Assembly (NCBI RefSeq): GCF_036059255.1
Contig: NZ_CP107947.1
Coordinates: 5,146,001-5,210,000 of the forward strand
Length of the DNA stretch: 64,000 nucleotides
Source of the DNA: Micromonospora sp. NBC_00389
Lineage (GTDB): Bacteria > Actinomycetota > Actinomycetes > Mycobacteriales > Micromonosporaceae
Direction: 5' to 3'
The notes beneath the pieces are model-generated. The model was not told the origin of the DNA and searched no databases. It saw only the letters and a program-made list of their open reading frames with translations. Every line of letters begins with the position of its first letter. The stretch's first letter is position 1. The translations under genes and the position numbers were made by a program. Below, in pieces: positions 18,314-27,023 of the stretch.

Positions 18314-19533
18314 GCCGCCTCCGGCGCGGGCGACCCGGCAGGTGCCTCGCGGTCCCGGGGCACCGACACGGCCGACGGTCCGGCGGCCGACGCGGCCGGC
18401 ACGGCCGGGAGGACGGTACGCACCCGCCACCCCGTGTCGGTCGGGCCCGCCTCCAACTGGCCGCCGAGGACCTCGACGCGTTCGCGCATGCCGGTGATGC
18501 CGTGACCGCCACCCGGCGGCACCGCCGGCACCCCACCGCGCCCGTTGTCCGACACCTCCCAGTGCACGGCCCCGTCCCGGACCGCAACCACCAGGCGTGC
18601 CAGCGCGGACGTCCCGGCGTGCTTGGCCACGTTGGTCAGCGCCTCCTGGGTCAGGCGTAGCACGGCCAGGCCGCGCACCGCGTCGAGCGAACCGATCGCC
18701 GGGTCGAACTCGGCCTCCACGGTGACGCCGGCCTGGCGGGCCCGGTCGACGGTCGCACCGAGCGCCGCTGGCAGCGCCGACGGCTCGATCGCGGTCAGCG
18801 CGGCGTCACCGCGTACCCCATCGGGGTTGCGCAGGACCGCGACCAGCCGGCGCAGCTCCGCCAGGGCGGCGGTCCCCGTGCCGTGTACGTCGTCGAACAC
18901 CTGGCCCACCCGGGGGTCCAGGTCGGTGAGGACGTGCCGGGCCACGCCGACCCGCAGCACCATCGACGCCACGTGGTGCGCGACGACGTCGTGCAGCTCG
19001 CGGGCGATGGCGCTCCGCTCGTCGGCACGCGCGGCGCGGCTCTCCGACTCGTGCCGGCGCTGCTCGGCCGCAGCCCGCTCCACGGCCTGCCGGCTGAGCT
19101 CCCGGTTGGTCCGGATGACCAGACCGAGCAACAGCGGTACGCCGACCTCCGGGGTCAGCCCGACGAGGCCGGAGGCGACCCGGCCGAGCGGGTCACCGAT
19201 CGAGTCGGTCAGATCGACCACGGCCAGCAGCGTGGCGGCGAGCCAGATGGTGCGTCCTCGACGCACCCGCATGGTCACTTCCAGCAACGCCCAACTGGCG
19301 CCCACCTGGTTGATCGTGAAGTCGTCGATCAACGGGATCGCGATCGCTAGCAGCCCGGCCTGCACCACCAGATTGGCCAGCGGTCGACGGTGGAAGACCA
19401 GCGCCACGGCGAACGCGACCACCGCGAGGACCCACTGCGTGACCGTCGGCGTCGGCCCGGCCCGGGTGCCGAAGGCCAGGTAGCACACCCCGCTGAGGTC
19501 GAGCAGCACCATCCGCACGAGTGTGTTCCGCAT
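18310..19533 (-). CDS. Sensor histidine kinase, DesK/NarX-like (HisKA_3)
   Basis: 407 residues. The N-terminal membrane domain has about five helices (LVRMVLLDLSGVCYLAF, WVLAVVAFAVALVF, LIIDDF region). The H-box ERSAIARELHDVVAHHVAS and the ATPase box VHWEVSDNGRGGVP/GGGHGITGMRERV follow. The start at ATG 19533 is uncertain; a GTG at 19560 is also possible and neither has a strong ribosome site. It pairs with the overlapping response regulator. Two membrane proteins encoded just upstream in the same direction may be its sensory partners or its targets. Confidence 0.82.
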   Translation of the reverse strand: MRNTLVRMVLLDLSGVCYLAFGTRAGPTPTVTQWVLAVVAFAVALVFHRRPLANLVVQAGLLAIAIPLIDDFTINQVGASWALLEVTMRVRRGRTIWLAATLLAVVDLTDSIGDPLGRVASGLVGLTPEVGVPLLLGLVIRTNRELSRQAVERAAAEQRRHESESRAARADERSAIARELHDVVAHHVASMVLRVGVARHVLTDLDPRVGQVFDDVHGTGTAALAELRRLVAVLRNPDGVRGDAALTAIEPSALPAALGATVDRARQAGVTVEAEFDPAIGSLDAVRGLAVLRLTQEALTNVAKHAGTSALARLVVAVRDGAVHWEVSDNGRGGVPAVPPGGGHGITGMRERVEVLGGQLEAGPTDTGWRVRTVLPAVPAASAAGPSAVSVPRDREAPAGSPAPEAA

Positions 19534-19565
19534 GTCGAACAGCCGTCCCGCCCACCCCACGGGGG

Positions 19566-20018
19566 TCAGCCTAGGGGCTGCGGCGCTGGGGCGACGACCG
19601 CCGACCGTGGCCACCTGGTCCGGACCCCGAGGTAGGCGGCCAAGCCGAGCGGCCCGAGCAGGATCGTCAGCACCAGCACCGGAGCCATGACCAGCGCCGG
19701 TACCCCCCGTTCCCGGCTGTCCAGCCAGGCCCACCGCCCGACGAACAGGTCGAACGCGATCATGTGCGCCCAGCCCGCCGCCGCGCCGTCCGAGGTGCCG
19801 AGCAGATCCCGCACGCCGTCCAGGGTCGGCGACGTCACGGCCGGCAGCACCTCGCCGAAGGCCGGGATCACCAGCAGGCCGTAGATCACCACGACCGGCA
19901 GCACGATCAGCGGCGAGGAGATGATCCGGGCGGTCCACGACCAGCGCGGTAGCAGGATCATCAGCGCCCAGAACGGCGCGGCCACCGCGAACGTCAGGGT
20001 GAACAGCGTCGCGGTCAT
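19566..20018 (-). CDS. DUF4281 / ABA4-like small membrane protein
   Basis: 150 residues, four hydrophobic segments. It starts TLFTLTFAVAAPFWALMILLPRW and contains GWAHMIAFDLFVGRWAWLDS and LLGPLGLAAYLGVRT, the pattern of ABA4-like (DUF4281) proteins. The start at 20018 overlaps the stop of the preceding membrane-protein gene (ATGA). The biochemical role in bacteria is not established. Confidence 0.72.
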   Translation of the reverse strand: MTATLFTLTFAVAAPFWALMILLPRWSWTARIISSPLIVLPVVVIYGLLVIPAFGEVLPAVTSPTLDGVRDLLGTSDGAAAGWAHMIAFDLFVGRWAWLDSRERGVPALVMAPVLVLTILLGPLGLAAYLGVRTRWPRSAVVAPAPQPLG

Positions 20019-20944
20019 GCGGCCAGCGCCAGTTCCGGGCCGCGCCGGCGAGCCACCACCAGGCCGGTGGCGGTCGCGGTCACGACCACCAGGGCCGCGA
20101 CGGCGGCCAGCGTGAGCGCGTCCGGACGCAGCAGCGGCTGACCGCGCAGGGCCTGCCAGGTCAACAACACCGTGAGTACGCCGTACGCCGCGCCCGCCAC
20201 GACCACCAGCCGTGCCCGGGTGCGCTCGTCCAGCCGCCTGCCAAGGAACCGGCTCAGCAGGATCGCCAGGATCGGCAGCGCCTGGAGGGCGTGCAGCCCC
20301 ACGAAGTGACCGATCCGCAGATCGCCACCGGTGGTGCTCCAGCCGACCAGTGGCAGCCCCGCCCCGCCGTCCGTGACCCCGACGCTGTGCGCCCCGCTGA
20401 TCCCCTCGATCCCCGGATCCTGGGCGGGCAGCACCATCGGTACCGCCGCCAGCATGCCCAGCAGGGACAGGCCGAGCCCCCACCCGACCGCGCGGGCGGC
20501 GATCCGATCGGGGATCCGCCGTTGCAACACCACGATCCCGATGACGAAGTGTGCGAAGAACAGCACCATGATCGACGCACCCATCACGCCGAACAGGGCG
20601 GCGTTCAGCGGGGTCGTGTCGTTGAAGTGGCTGGTCGTACCGCGGATGACCTGCCCGACGATCACCACCATCTCGATCACCGATGTCGCGACGATGACCG
20701 TGGCCGCCCACTCGGCGATCCGGCTGCGGCGCGGCAGCAGCGACAGCATCCAGGCGAGGGTCGTGCCGTACACCACGAAGGACACGGCGAACTTGAACGG
20801 CTTGAGCCAGATCGGCACTCCGGTGAGGACACGCGAGTCGACGAGCATCCCGACCGCGGAGACGACGGCGAGCACCGCCATGGCGTAGACGAAAACCATC
20901 AGTGGGCGGTGCCAGTGTGCCGCCCGGCGCAGAGCGATAGTCAT
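20015..20944 (-). CDS. Multi-pass membrane protein of unknown function
   Basis: 309 residues, about seven or eight helices. Recognisable features are WLKPFKFAVSFVVYGTTLAW after helix 1, a possible signal-sensing loop QDPGIEGISGAHSVGV and FVGLHALQALPILAILL near the end. I do not recognise a characterised family. It is the first gene of the likely operon membrane protein-DUF4281-kinase-regulator, overlapping the next gene by 4 bp. A role in membrane sensing or membrane composition is only a guess from that context. Confidence 0.7.
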   Translation of the reverse strand: MTIALRRAAHWHRPLMVFVYAMAVLAVVSAVGMLVDSRVLTGVPIWLKPFKFAVSFVVYGTTLAWMLSLLPRRSRIAEWAATVIVATSVIEMVVIVGQVIRGTTSHFNDTTPLNAALFGVMGASIMVLFFAHFVIGIVVLQRRIPDRIAARAVGWGLGLSLLGMLAAVPMVLPAQDPGIEGISGAHSVGVTDGGAGLPLVGWSTTGGDLRIGHFVGLHALQALPILAILLSRFLGRRLDERTRARLVVVAGAAYGVLTVLLTWQALRGQPLLRPDALTLAAVAALVVVTATATGLVVARRRGPELALAA

Positions 20945-21112
20945 GCCTGTAGATGCTCCCGACCGGGCCCCGTGGCCGCGTCCGACCGCGAGCCCCGGTT
21001 GCGGCCGGAGGTCGGAGCGCCGTCTCCTCCCTGGGTAGGAGACGAAACGAGGTCGTGGCCCCTCGTCCGTGCTGGCACAATGGCCGGCCTGTCTACGGGA
21101 TCGGAAGTGGCC

Positions 21113-21859
21113 ATGACGATCAACGAAGACCGGATCCAGCCCAACGAGACCACCGTGCCGCTGCTGCACTGCGTGTCGCCGGAGGCGACCCTGGCGTTCT
21201 GGCGTGCGCTCGGGTTCGACGTGCACTACGAGCAGACCAAGCCGTACGTCTACCTGGCCTTCGGGTGGAGCGGTATCCACCTGCACTACGATCGCGCGCC
21301 GAGCGACCTGGACCCGACGGCGGAGACCAGCGGCGGCTGCCTGGTGATGGTCGACGAGGTCGCGGCGTACCACGCGGCGTTCACCGAGGCGATGCGCCGC
21401 ACCTACGGCAAGGTGCTCGCCAAGGGACTGCCCAGGATCACCCGGTACCGCGCCGGCGCGTCCCGGTTCGGCATCGTCGACCCGTCGGGCAACACCATCA
21501 CCTTCATCCAGCGGGACGAGCCGGCGGTGGAGTACGGCGGTTCGAAGGAGTTGCAAGGGCTGGCCCGGGTGCTCGACAACACCCGGATCCTGCGGGAGTT
21601 CAAGATGGACGACCGGGCGGCGTTCCGGGCACTCCACTCGGGGCTGCGCCGGCACGGCGACGACGCACCGGCGGTCGAACAGGCTTTGGCGCTCGCCGGG
21701 CTGATCGAGCTGTCGGTCGCGCTGGATGAGCCCGAGCGTGTGCCCAACTGGGGGAACCGCCTCCAGGCGCTGACGTTGACCGAGCAGGAGCGTACGCAGG
21801 TGGAGAAAGCCGTCGCCGATTCCACCATGCTCGGGCCTTGGCTGCCCGACGCAGGCTGA
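21113..21859 (+). CDS. VOC (glyoxalase/bleomycin-resistance) family protein with helical C-terminal extension
   Basis: 248 residues. Residues 1-140 form a VOC module: VPLLHCVSPEATLAFWRALG, YLAFGWSGIHLHYDR and RFGIVDPSGNTITFIQRDE. About 105 further residues are mostly helical (RAAFRALHSGLRRHGDD, AVEQALALAGLIELSVAL), an addition not typical of single-domain VOC resistance proteins. Start 21113 is preceded by GGAAG; an in-frame ATG at 21080 has no ribosome site. The substrate is unknown; antibiotic sequestration or a small-molecule lyase role are both possible. Confidence 0.75.
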   Translation: MTINEDRIQPNETTVPLLHCVSPEATLAFWRALGFDVHYEQTKPYVYLAFGWSGIHLHYDRAPSDLDPTAETSGGCLVMVDEVAAYHAAFTEAMRRTYGKVLAKGLPRITRYRAGASRFGIVDPSGNTITFIQRDEPAVEYGGSKELQGLARVLDNTRILREFKMDDRAAFRALHSGLRRHGDDAPAVEQALALAGLIELSVALDEPERVPNWGNRLQALTLTEQERTQVEKAVADSTMLGPWLPDAG

Positions 21860-21928
21860 CGTCCGTCGGCGACAGTCGTTTCGGTCGGGCCGGCGCAGGG
21901 AATTCTCGGGCCGGACGAAGAGGTGATG

Positions 21929-22695
21929 ATGAGCCACTACACGCCGCTACCGACCGCCAGAGCGCGAAGGCTGCTTGCGCTGACCCTGCCGTTGCTCGGC
22001 ACCGTCGCGCTGACCACCGCCTGCACCGTTGGCGAGGACCGGACCGATCCGGCCCCGTCCACCGCCCCACCGTCGACCGCGCCCGCAGCGACAGGCCAGG
22101 TGGGCCAACCGTCTCCGAGCGCGAGCACCCCGGTGACCATCCCGACGTCGGCCTTCGGTGAACTGCCACCCGAATTGCGGAAGTCCCCCCGACGGGCGAC
22201 GCCCGTCGCGGACGCCCTGCCGACGCTGTGCGGCAACGAGTTCGGCACCGGAGGCCGACAGGTCACCGCGAGCGCCTCGATGACGCTCACCTACAAGACG
22301 GCCGGGGAACCAGCCAGCAACGTGCCGCAAGGCATGATCCATCAGACCATCTTCACCTTTGACGGCGACGGCGCTTCGGCCTACATGCGACGACTCCTCG
22401 GTGCTGTTCAAGCGTGTCGCTCCTACGACCAGGGTGGAAACCCCGTCAAGGTCGAGAGCCGGGCCATGCCCGGCGTCGGGGACGAGGCGTTGCTGCTGAC
22501 CCGGAGGTGGGCCGAGGAGAGCCTGAACGGCGAACGCACCGGCCGCGACGCGTCCAGCCAGATCGCCGTGGCACGTGTCGACGGAGCAGTGACCGTGTTT
22601 CACGACCAGGGCTGGGAGGCACCAGCGGCAACGCCGCCATCCTGGACCGGGTCGTGCGCGACGGCGTGCAGACCATCGACGTCTGGCAGCGGTAG
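21929..22695 (+). pseudogene. Secreted lipoprotein gene with a single-base frameshift
   Basis: A lipoprotein signal (RRLLALTLPLLGTVALTTAC) is followed by a Pro/Thr/Ser-rich linker and a globular domain of about 180 residues with conserved-looking GVGDEALLL. At 22613-22621 (tgggaggcacc) the natural continuation moves to the -1 frame: ...VFHDQGWE then GTSGNAAILDRVVRDGVQTI and DVWQR ending in TAG at 22695. One G appears to be missing (gag-ggc). Without it the frame reads antisense through the WYL gene. Either the gene is broken or the assembly has a homopolymer error. The family is not recognised; sensor-domain-like lipoproteins of this layout are common in actinomycetes. Confidence 0.65.
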
Positions 22696-22708
22696 CCCGG
22701 TCTTTGCG

Positions 22709-23677
22709 CTACGAGAGAGCCGGGGACTGGATGGCGCGGTGGTACCGGTCGGCAGTCTGCCGGAGATGTTCGGCAAGCTCCGGTGCATCCTCGATACGGA
22801 AGTCGACGTCGAGAGCACCGAGGAGAAAGACCATTCCGCGGACGTTCTCGGCGCCGAAATAGAAGCGACACCTGTGCTCATCGATGGGTTCGATTCGTCC
22901 GTAGGTTGCGGCGTCCCGAGCTGCGTCCGATGTGGCCGGCGTGTGTAGCTCGACGATGGCCTGGTATGGCCAGATCTGAGCAACTCCGCGCGCGACGTAC
23001 GCCGCTGCGTCGCCGCCGGGAATTTCGCGGGGCGTGAAGCGTGGCCCGGTGGAGGCCGCAGGTTGCATCCGGTCCACCCGGAAGGTGCGCCAGTCGTGGC
23101 GCTGGAGATCCCAGGCGACCAGGTACCAGCGGGGGCCCCAGGTGACGAGTTGGTGTGGCTCAGTGATCCGGGCGCTGGTGGTGCCGCCGTGGCCGGAGTA
23201 GTCGAACCGCAGAACCTGCCGGTCACGGCACGCCATGCCGATGGCGGTGAGGACCGCGGTGTCCACCGTTGGCCGGGAGCCGGGAGGTCGGACCGTGGAC
23301 AGTTGCAGGGCGTTGACCTGGTGCTGTAGCCGCGAGGGTAGGACTTGTTCGAGTTTCACGAGGGCACGTAGTGCCGTCTCGCCGATGTCAGACACGCTGC
23401 TGGACGCCGCGGTGCGCAGCGCGATGCCGATGGCGACCGCCTCGCCGTCGTCGAGGAGAAGCGGGGGAAGTTGGGCGCCGGCACCGAGCCGGTAACCGCC
23501 CGCGATGCCCTTGCTCGCGTGCACCGGGTAGTCGAGATCGCGCAGCTTGTCGACGTCGCGGCGGACGGTGCGGGTAGTCACTCCGAGCCGGTCGGCGAGG
23601 TCCTGGCCGGACCAGTCACGGCGGGTCTGCAGCAGTGTCAGCAGTCGGAGCAGTCGGGCGGAGGTCTCCTTCACCAC
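22709..23677 (-). CDS. WYL-domain transcriptional regulator (YafY/DeoR-like)
   Basis: 322 residues. An HTH_11 winged helix (TSARLLRLLTLLQTRRDWSG, DLADRLGVTTRTVRRDVDKL) is followed by a WYL domain (DRQVLRFDYSGHGGTTSARI, PHQLVTWGPRWYLVAWD) and a WCX C-terminal part (PYQAIVELHTP to FLLGALDVDFRIEDAPEL). The start is a GTG at 23677 (a second GTG is the next codon). WYL regulators usually bind small or nucleic-acid ligands and control a neighbour; here the divergent epoxide hydrolase gene is the obvious target. Confidence 0.88.
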   Translation of the reverse strand: MVKETSARLLRLLTLLQTRRDWSGQDLADRLGVTTRTVRRDVDKLRDLDYPVHASKGIAGGYRLGAGAQLPPLLLDDGEAVAIGIALRTAASSSVSDIGETALRALVKLEQVLPSRLQHQVNALQLSTVRPPGSRPTVDTAVLTAIGMACRDRQVLRFDYSGHGGTTSARITEPHQLVTWGPRWYLVAWDLQRHDWRTFRVDRMQPAASTGPRFTPREIPGGDAAAYVARGVAQIWPYQAIVELHTPATSDAARDAATYGRIEPIDEHRCRFYFGAENVRGMVFLLGALDVDFRIEDAPELAEHLRQTADRYHRAIQSPALS

Positions 23678-23735
23678 TTCAGTCTGCCACGACTATAGGA
23701 CCGAAGCTGTCCGCTAGTGTTGTTAGCGTTTCCGC

Positions 23736-24890
23736 ATGAGCAGAACGATCACTCCATACCGGATCGACGTCCCCCAGTCCGACCTTGATGACCTGCGTGC
23801 CCGGCTGTCGGCCGTGCGCTGGCCGAGCGAACTGCCCGGCGTCGGCTGGAGCCGTGGCGTTTCGCTGGACTACCTGAAGGAGTTGGCCGCCTACTGGCGT
23901 ACCTCCTATGACTGGCGCAAGCACGAGGCCAAGCTGAACGAGATCCCGCAGTTCACCACCGAGATCGACGGGGAGAACGTCCACTTCCTGCACGTTTGCT
24001 CGCCCGAACCGGACGCGATGCCGCTGATCCTCACCCATGGCTGGCCGGGCTCGGTCGTGGAGTTCCTGAAAGTCGTCGGTCCGTTGACCGACCCGGCCGC
24101 GCACGGCGGCGACCCCGCAGACGCCTTCCACCTCGTCATTCCCTCGATGCCCGGGTTCGGGTTCTCCGGGCCGTCCCGGCAGACCGGCTGGAACACCGGG
24201 CGGGTAGCTGGGGCCTGGGCAGAGTTGATGAGCAGCCTGGGCTACGAGCGCTACGGCGCCCAAGGCGGCGACCTGGGCGCGCTGGTCGCCCCGGAACTGG
24301 GCCGGGCCACTGATCGGGTCGTCGGCGTGCACGTCAACGCGGCCACGTTCGGGTTCATCCCGTTCGGGACGGTGTCCGACGAGGAATGGGCCACCCTCAC
24401 CGACGCGGAGCAGGCCCGGCTGGGACGACTCAAGAACTTCACGGACGACGAGAGCGGCTACTTCAAGATCCAGGCCACTCGGCCGCAGACCCTGGCGTAC
24501 GGCCTGCACGACTCGCCGGTCGGGCAGCTCGCCTGGATTGTCGAGAAGTTCAAGGAGTGGACCTACCCCGCGACTGACCTGCCCGAGACGGCCGTCGACC
24601 GGGACCTGATGCTCACCAACGTGATGCTCTACTGGCTAACGGGCACCGCAGGTTCAGCCGCCCACCTGTACTACGAGAACATGCACTCCAGCACCTGGCA
24701 CACCACACCCGCCACCACGCCTACCGGTGTGGCCGTGTTCGCCCAGGACATCGCGATCCGCCGGTACGCCGAGCCCGGCAACAACATCACCCACTGGTCG
24801 GAGTTCGACCGTGGTGGCCACTTCGCCGCCATGGAAGCCCCCGACCTCCTGACCGCGGACGTGCGCACGTTCTTCCGCTCGTTCCGTTAG
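23736..24890 (+). CDS. Epoxide hydrolase family alpha/beta-hydrolase (EHN type)
   Basis: 384 residues. The N-terminal EHN domain reads [20 protein letters not shown] and [20 protein letters not shown]. The alpha/beta core has the oxyanion motif HGWPGS, nucleophile Asp179 in [13 protein letters not shown] and the catalytic His in [15 protein letters not shown]. The ENMHSSTWH region supplies the lid tyrosine area (LYYENM). No signal peptide, so cytoplasmic. These enzymes open epoxides to diols. The gene is divergent from the WYL regulator with 58 bp between starts. Confidence 0.88.
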   Translation: MSRTITPYRIDVPQSDLDDLRARLSAVRWPSELPGVGWSRGVSLDYLKELAAYWRTSYDWRKHEAKLNEIPQFTTEIDGENVHFLHVCSPEPDAMPLILTHGWPGSVVEFLKVVGPLTDPAAHGGDPADAFHLVIPSMPGFGFSGPSRQTGWNTGRVAGAWAELMSSLGYERYGAQGGDLGALVAPELGRATDRVVGVHVNAATFGFIPFGTVSDEEWATLTDAEQARLGRLKNFTDDESGYFKIQATRPQTLAYGLHDSPVGQLAWIVEKFKEWTYPATDLPETAVDRDLMLTNVMLYWLTGTAGSAAHLYYENMHSSTWHTTPATTPTGVAVFAQDIAIRRYAEPGNNITHWSEFDRGGHFAAMEAPDLLTADVRTFFRSFR

Positions 24891-24950
24891 CCGGTGGGCC
24901 CGCCACTGACAGCTTGCTCGGCCGTGCTGGCAGCGCTGGTCACCGGTGCC

Positions 24951-24956
24951 TACTCT
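24951..24956 (+). promoter_or_regulatory. -10 box of a leaderless promoter
   Basis: TACTCT sits exactly 7 nt before the ATG at 24964, and no Shine-Dalgarno sequence is present. In actinobacteria a -10 element at this spacing marks leaderless transcription, with the A of ATG as the first transcribed base. Confidence 0.5.
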
Positions 24957-24963
24957 CGCAGCC

Positions 24964-25080
24964 ATGGGAGCAATCAAGCCGTGGCACCTGTTCCTCCTCA
25001 CCCTCTGCTGTCTCCTTCCAACCGCGGCGGCGATCGTCGGTGGAGTCTGGGCAGCGCGTCGACGCGGCACCCGTCGCTGA
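24964..25080 (+). CDS. 38-residue single-pass membrane micro-protein
   Basis: The frame reads MGAIKPWHLFLLTLCCLLPT, then AAAIVGGVWAARRRGTRR and TGA. It is one long hydrophobic helix after a GAIKPWH start and ends in a basic tail, so the N-terminus probably faces out. Small proteins with this KPWH-helix-basic-tail layout occur widely in actinomycetes (from memory, unverified here); their function is not known to me. It is preceded by a leaderless-type -10 box and followed by a strong terminator hairpin, which supports a real transcription unit. Confidence 0.6.
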   Translation: MGAIKPWHLFLLTLCCLLPTAAAIVGGVWAARRRGTRR

Positions 25081-25104
25081 ACGCTCGATGAGGTGAGCGA
25101 GAGG

Positions 25105-25148
25105 CTGATCCGGCGGCGGGGCACGTCCAGCCCCGCCGCGCGGATCAG
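25105..25148. terminator. Bidirectional terminator hairpin overlapping the Ro60 stop codon
   Basis: A perfect 10-bp stem GCGGCGGGGC (25113-25122) / GCCCCGCCGC (25130-25139) is extended by CTGATCCG (25105-25112) and CGGATCAG (25141-25148) with one unpaired base. It lies between the micro-protein gene and the convergent Ro60 gene, and the Ro60 stop codon is inside the outer stem. Confidence 0.7.
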
Positions 25149-26674
25149 AAGGGCCACAGGTCGCGGGATCCGGCCTCGATGAGTGGGATCATCGCGAACG
25201 CGGCGTCGGACAGGCCGCCGAAGGTGTGCCGGTTGCCAACGGTCGGCGTGTGCCCGACCCGGTACCCGGCCAGATTCCAGGTGTACACCGGCACCTCAGC
25301 GGGCACCGCTGCGGCGACGTCGGTGGCCCCGTGCCAGTGGGCCTGCTCATCGGTGAGGATGACCACCCGGTCGTGCCGGTCGTAGTGCTGCCGTACCGCC
25401 TTCTCGGTGTCGGTTCCCATGCCGTAGAAGTAGCCGCCGTCCTTGAACCGGTGCACCGCCGCCAGTACCGACTCACCCGCCACCGCCGGGAACACCCGGC
25501 TGGCATGGGAGAACGACACCACCGTTGCCGCCTGCGCCCGGGCGGCCAGCGCGAGGCCGAACACCGTGGCGGCGTCCCAGCAGCGCAGTGTGCCGTCCTT
25601 GCTGAACGAGCTCTGCATCGAACCGGAGGTGTCGATGAGGACCAGGGTCCGTCCGTCCAGGGCGGGCACGTTCACCAGGGCGTGCTGCAACGCCTTCTCC
25701 AGCGGGTACGCCCACCGCAGGCTCGGTGTCGCGTTGTACGCCGACAGGAAGCGCATCGGCAGCACGCGCGAGGCGGAGACCTCCCCCGGGTCGGAGAGCT
25801 TGGCCGCCACCGTCTCCGCGACGGCGTCGCTGACTCCGGCCCGGTCGAAGTTGCGCAGGTTACGCAGCAGCGCGAGATAGCCCATGTTCGGGATGATCGA
25901 CTCCCACGCCGCGGCGTCCATCGCGCTCTGTCGCCAGCCGGCCAGAGCCTCCCACGTCATACCGGCCGCGCCCAGCTCCGCCGGATCGGTGACCTCCCTG
26001 CGCTGCGCGACCGGCAACGCCATGAGCGCGTCCCGCGCCGCCAGCATCCGGAGCGACGCCGGCAGCGGGTTGTCCCGCTGGTGCCGCCGATCCAGCGCGT
26101 GCCGGAACAGGTCACCCTGCCGCTCGTCCGTCGCGGTGGGGTGGGTCAGGTCGATGACGTCACCGAACCGCACCGGGCTGCCGACGGAGTCGTACTTGAG
26201 CAGGCTCCGCTCGGTGTACAGCCGGACCGCCGCGTCGGCGATGCCCCGCTTCACCGGCTTGGGAAACGCCCGGCCATGGCGACCCAGCCAGTACGCCAGA
26301 GCCTCGCCCGGCTCGTCCGCACGCTGCAACGCGGCGTCCACGACCGCCCGCGACCCCGGCATCTCCGCGGCGACCTGGGCGCGGGCACCCTCCAGTGCCG
26401 CCACCACGGACGCCGAGCGCATCATCGCGCCAGCGCGCAGCCACGGCACGAAGCGGGCGAACCAGTCGGGATCGGTGACGGCGACGGCGGCGACCAGGTT
26501 CCGGAAGCGGGCGTCCCGGTCGGTGGCGCCCTCGTAGAAGGTGTCCTCCCCGACCATGTTCGACACACCGAGCAGGAACAGCTCGATGCGCGGCTCACGG
26601 GTGAAGCCGGGCGCGCCCTCGGCGGTCACCGGCCGGTGGCGGCTCTTGCGCAGCTTGATGTTGAACTTGGCCAT
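25145..26674 (-). CDS. rsr: Ro60/TROVE-domain RNA-binding protein
   Basis: 509 residues. The N-terminal two-thirds is a TROVE HEAT-repeat ring: PRIELFLLGVSNMVGEDTFY, FVPWLRAGAMMRSASVVAAL, LRMLAARDALMALPVAQRRE, GYLALLRNLRNFDRAGV. The C-terminal von Willebrand A domain has an intact MIDAS, LVLIDTSGSMQSS, with TDEQAHWHGATDV. The start at 26674 is chosen over 26722 because GGGGGA precedes it and the MAKFNIKLRK opening is typical. Ro60 proteins bind Y RNAs on the ring's outer surface and misfolded RNAs in its centre, and assist RNA quality control and stress-time rRNA processing. A four-unit structured RNA array lies directly upstream on the same strand. Confidence 0.92.
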   Translation of the reverse strand: MAKFNIKLRKSRHRPVTAEGAPGFTREPRIELFLLGVSNMVGEDTFYEGATDRDARFRNLVAAVAVTDPDWFARFVPWLRAGAMMRSASVVAALEGARAQVAAEMPGSRAVVDAALQRADEPGEALAYWLGRHGRAFPKPVKRGIADAAVRLYTERSLLKYDSVGSPVRFGDVIDLTHPTATDERQGDLFRHALDRRHQRDNPLPASLRMLAARDALMALPVAQRREVTDPAELGAAGMTWEALAGWRQSAMDAAAWESIIPNMGYLALLRNLRNFDRAGVSDAVAETVAAKLSDPGEVSASRVLPMRFLSAYNATPSLRWAYPLEKALQHALVNVPALDGRTLVLIDTSGSMQSSFSKDGTLRCWDAATVFGLALAARAQAATVVSFSHASRVFPAVAGESVLAAVHRFKDGGYFYGMGTDTEKAVRQHYDRHDRVVILTDEQAHWHGATDVAAAVPAEVPVYTWNLAGYRVGHTPTVGNRHTFGGLSDAAFAMIPLIEAGSRDLWPF

Positions 26675-26712
26675 GACGTCCCCCACGTCAGTCGGCCGGG
26701 AAGGCGCCACCG

Positions 26713-26855
26713 CACCACACACCCGAGATCAGAATCGGCCACGGACTAGTCCGCCGTTCTGTCCGTTGAACCATCCACCCGAAGGTGTCGGGGGACTCGA
26801 ACCCCCATCTGCGGAACCCTGAAGTAACCGTTGCCTGCGCACCGGGTGTGTGGTG
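26713..26855 (-). ncRNA. Y-RNA-like structured RNA, unit 4 of tandem array (adjacent to Ro60 gene)
   Basis: Read on the minus strand, the ends pair perfectly over 12 bp: ACCACACACCCG (plus 26843-26854) with CGGGTGTGTGGT (plus 26714-26725), plus one outer pair. Inside is the shared 5' motif GGTGCGCAGGCAACGG... (plus 26821-26843), a tRNA-type T-arm GGGGGTTCGAGTCCCCC (plus 26790-26806), a small hairpin CACCTTCGGGTG and the shared 3' motif GATCTCGGG (plus 26722-26730). It ends about 40 nt before the Ro60 start. The architecture (closed terminal helix, internal loop, tRNA-mimic module) is that of YrlA-type Y RNAs. It has no acceptor end or anticodon arm of a real tRNA. Confidence 0.78.
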
Positions 26856-26859
26856 TGGT

Positions 26860-26953
26860 CGCGCTTCCCGAGATCGAGGTCGGCGACGGATGGTCCTTCA
26901 CCGGGGTCCGAACCCCTCCAGATGTAACCGTCACCTGCGCACCGGGAAGTGCG
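26860..26953 (-). ncRNA. Y-RNA-like structured RNA, unit 3 of tandem array
   Basis: Minus-strand ends pair as CTTCCCG (plus 26943-26949) with CGGGAAG (plus 26864-26870), and a further CGC/GCG beyond one mismatch. The shared 5' motif GGTGCGCAGGTGACGG... lies at plus 26921-26943, the T-arm GGGGTTCGGACCCC at plus 26903-26916 and the 3' motif GATCTCGGG at plus 26867-26875. This is the shortest and least perfect unit. Its 3' flank can pair instead with the unit 4 ends, giving an alternative helix. Confidence 0.68.
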
Positions 26954-27023
26954 GTCACGACCGTAGCGGTGGCGCCGATGCCCGGGCAACGGAGTTTGCG
27001 ATCTTGTGATCGGTAGAGAGTGG

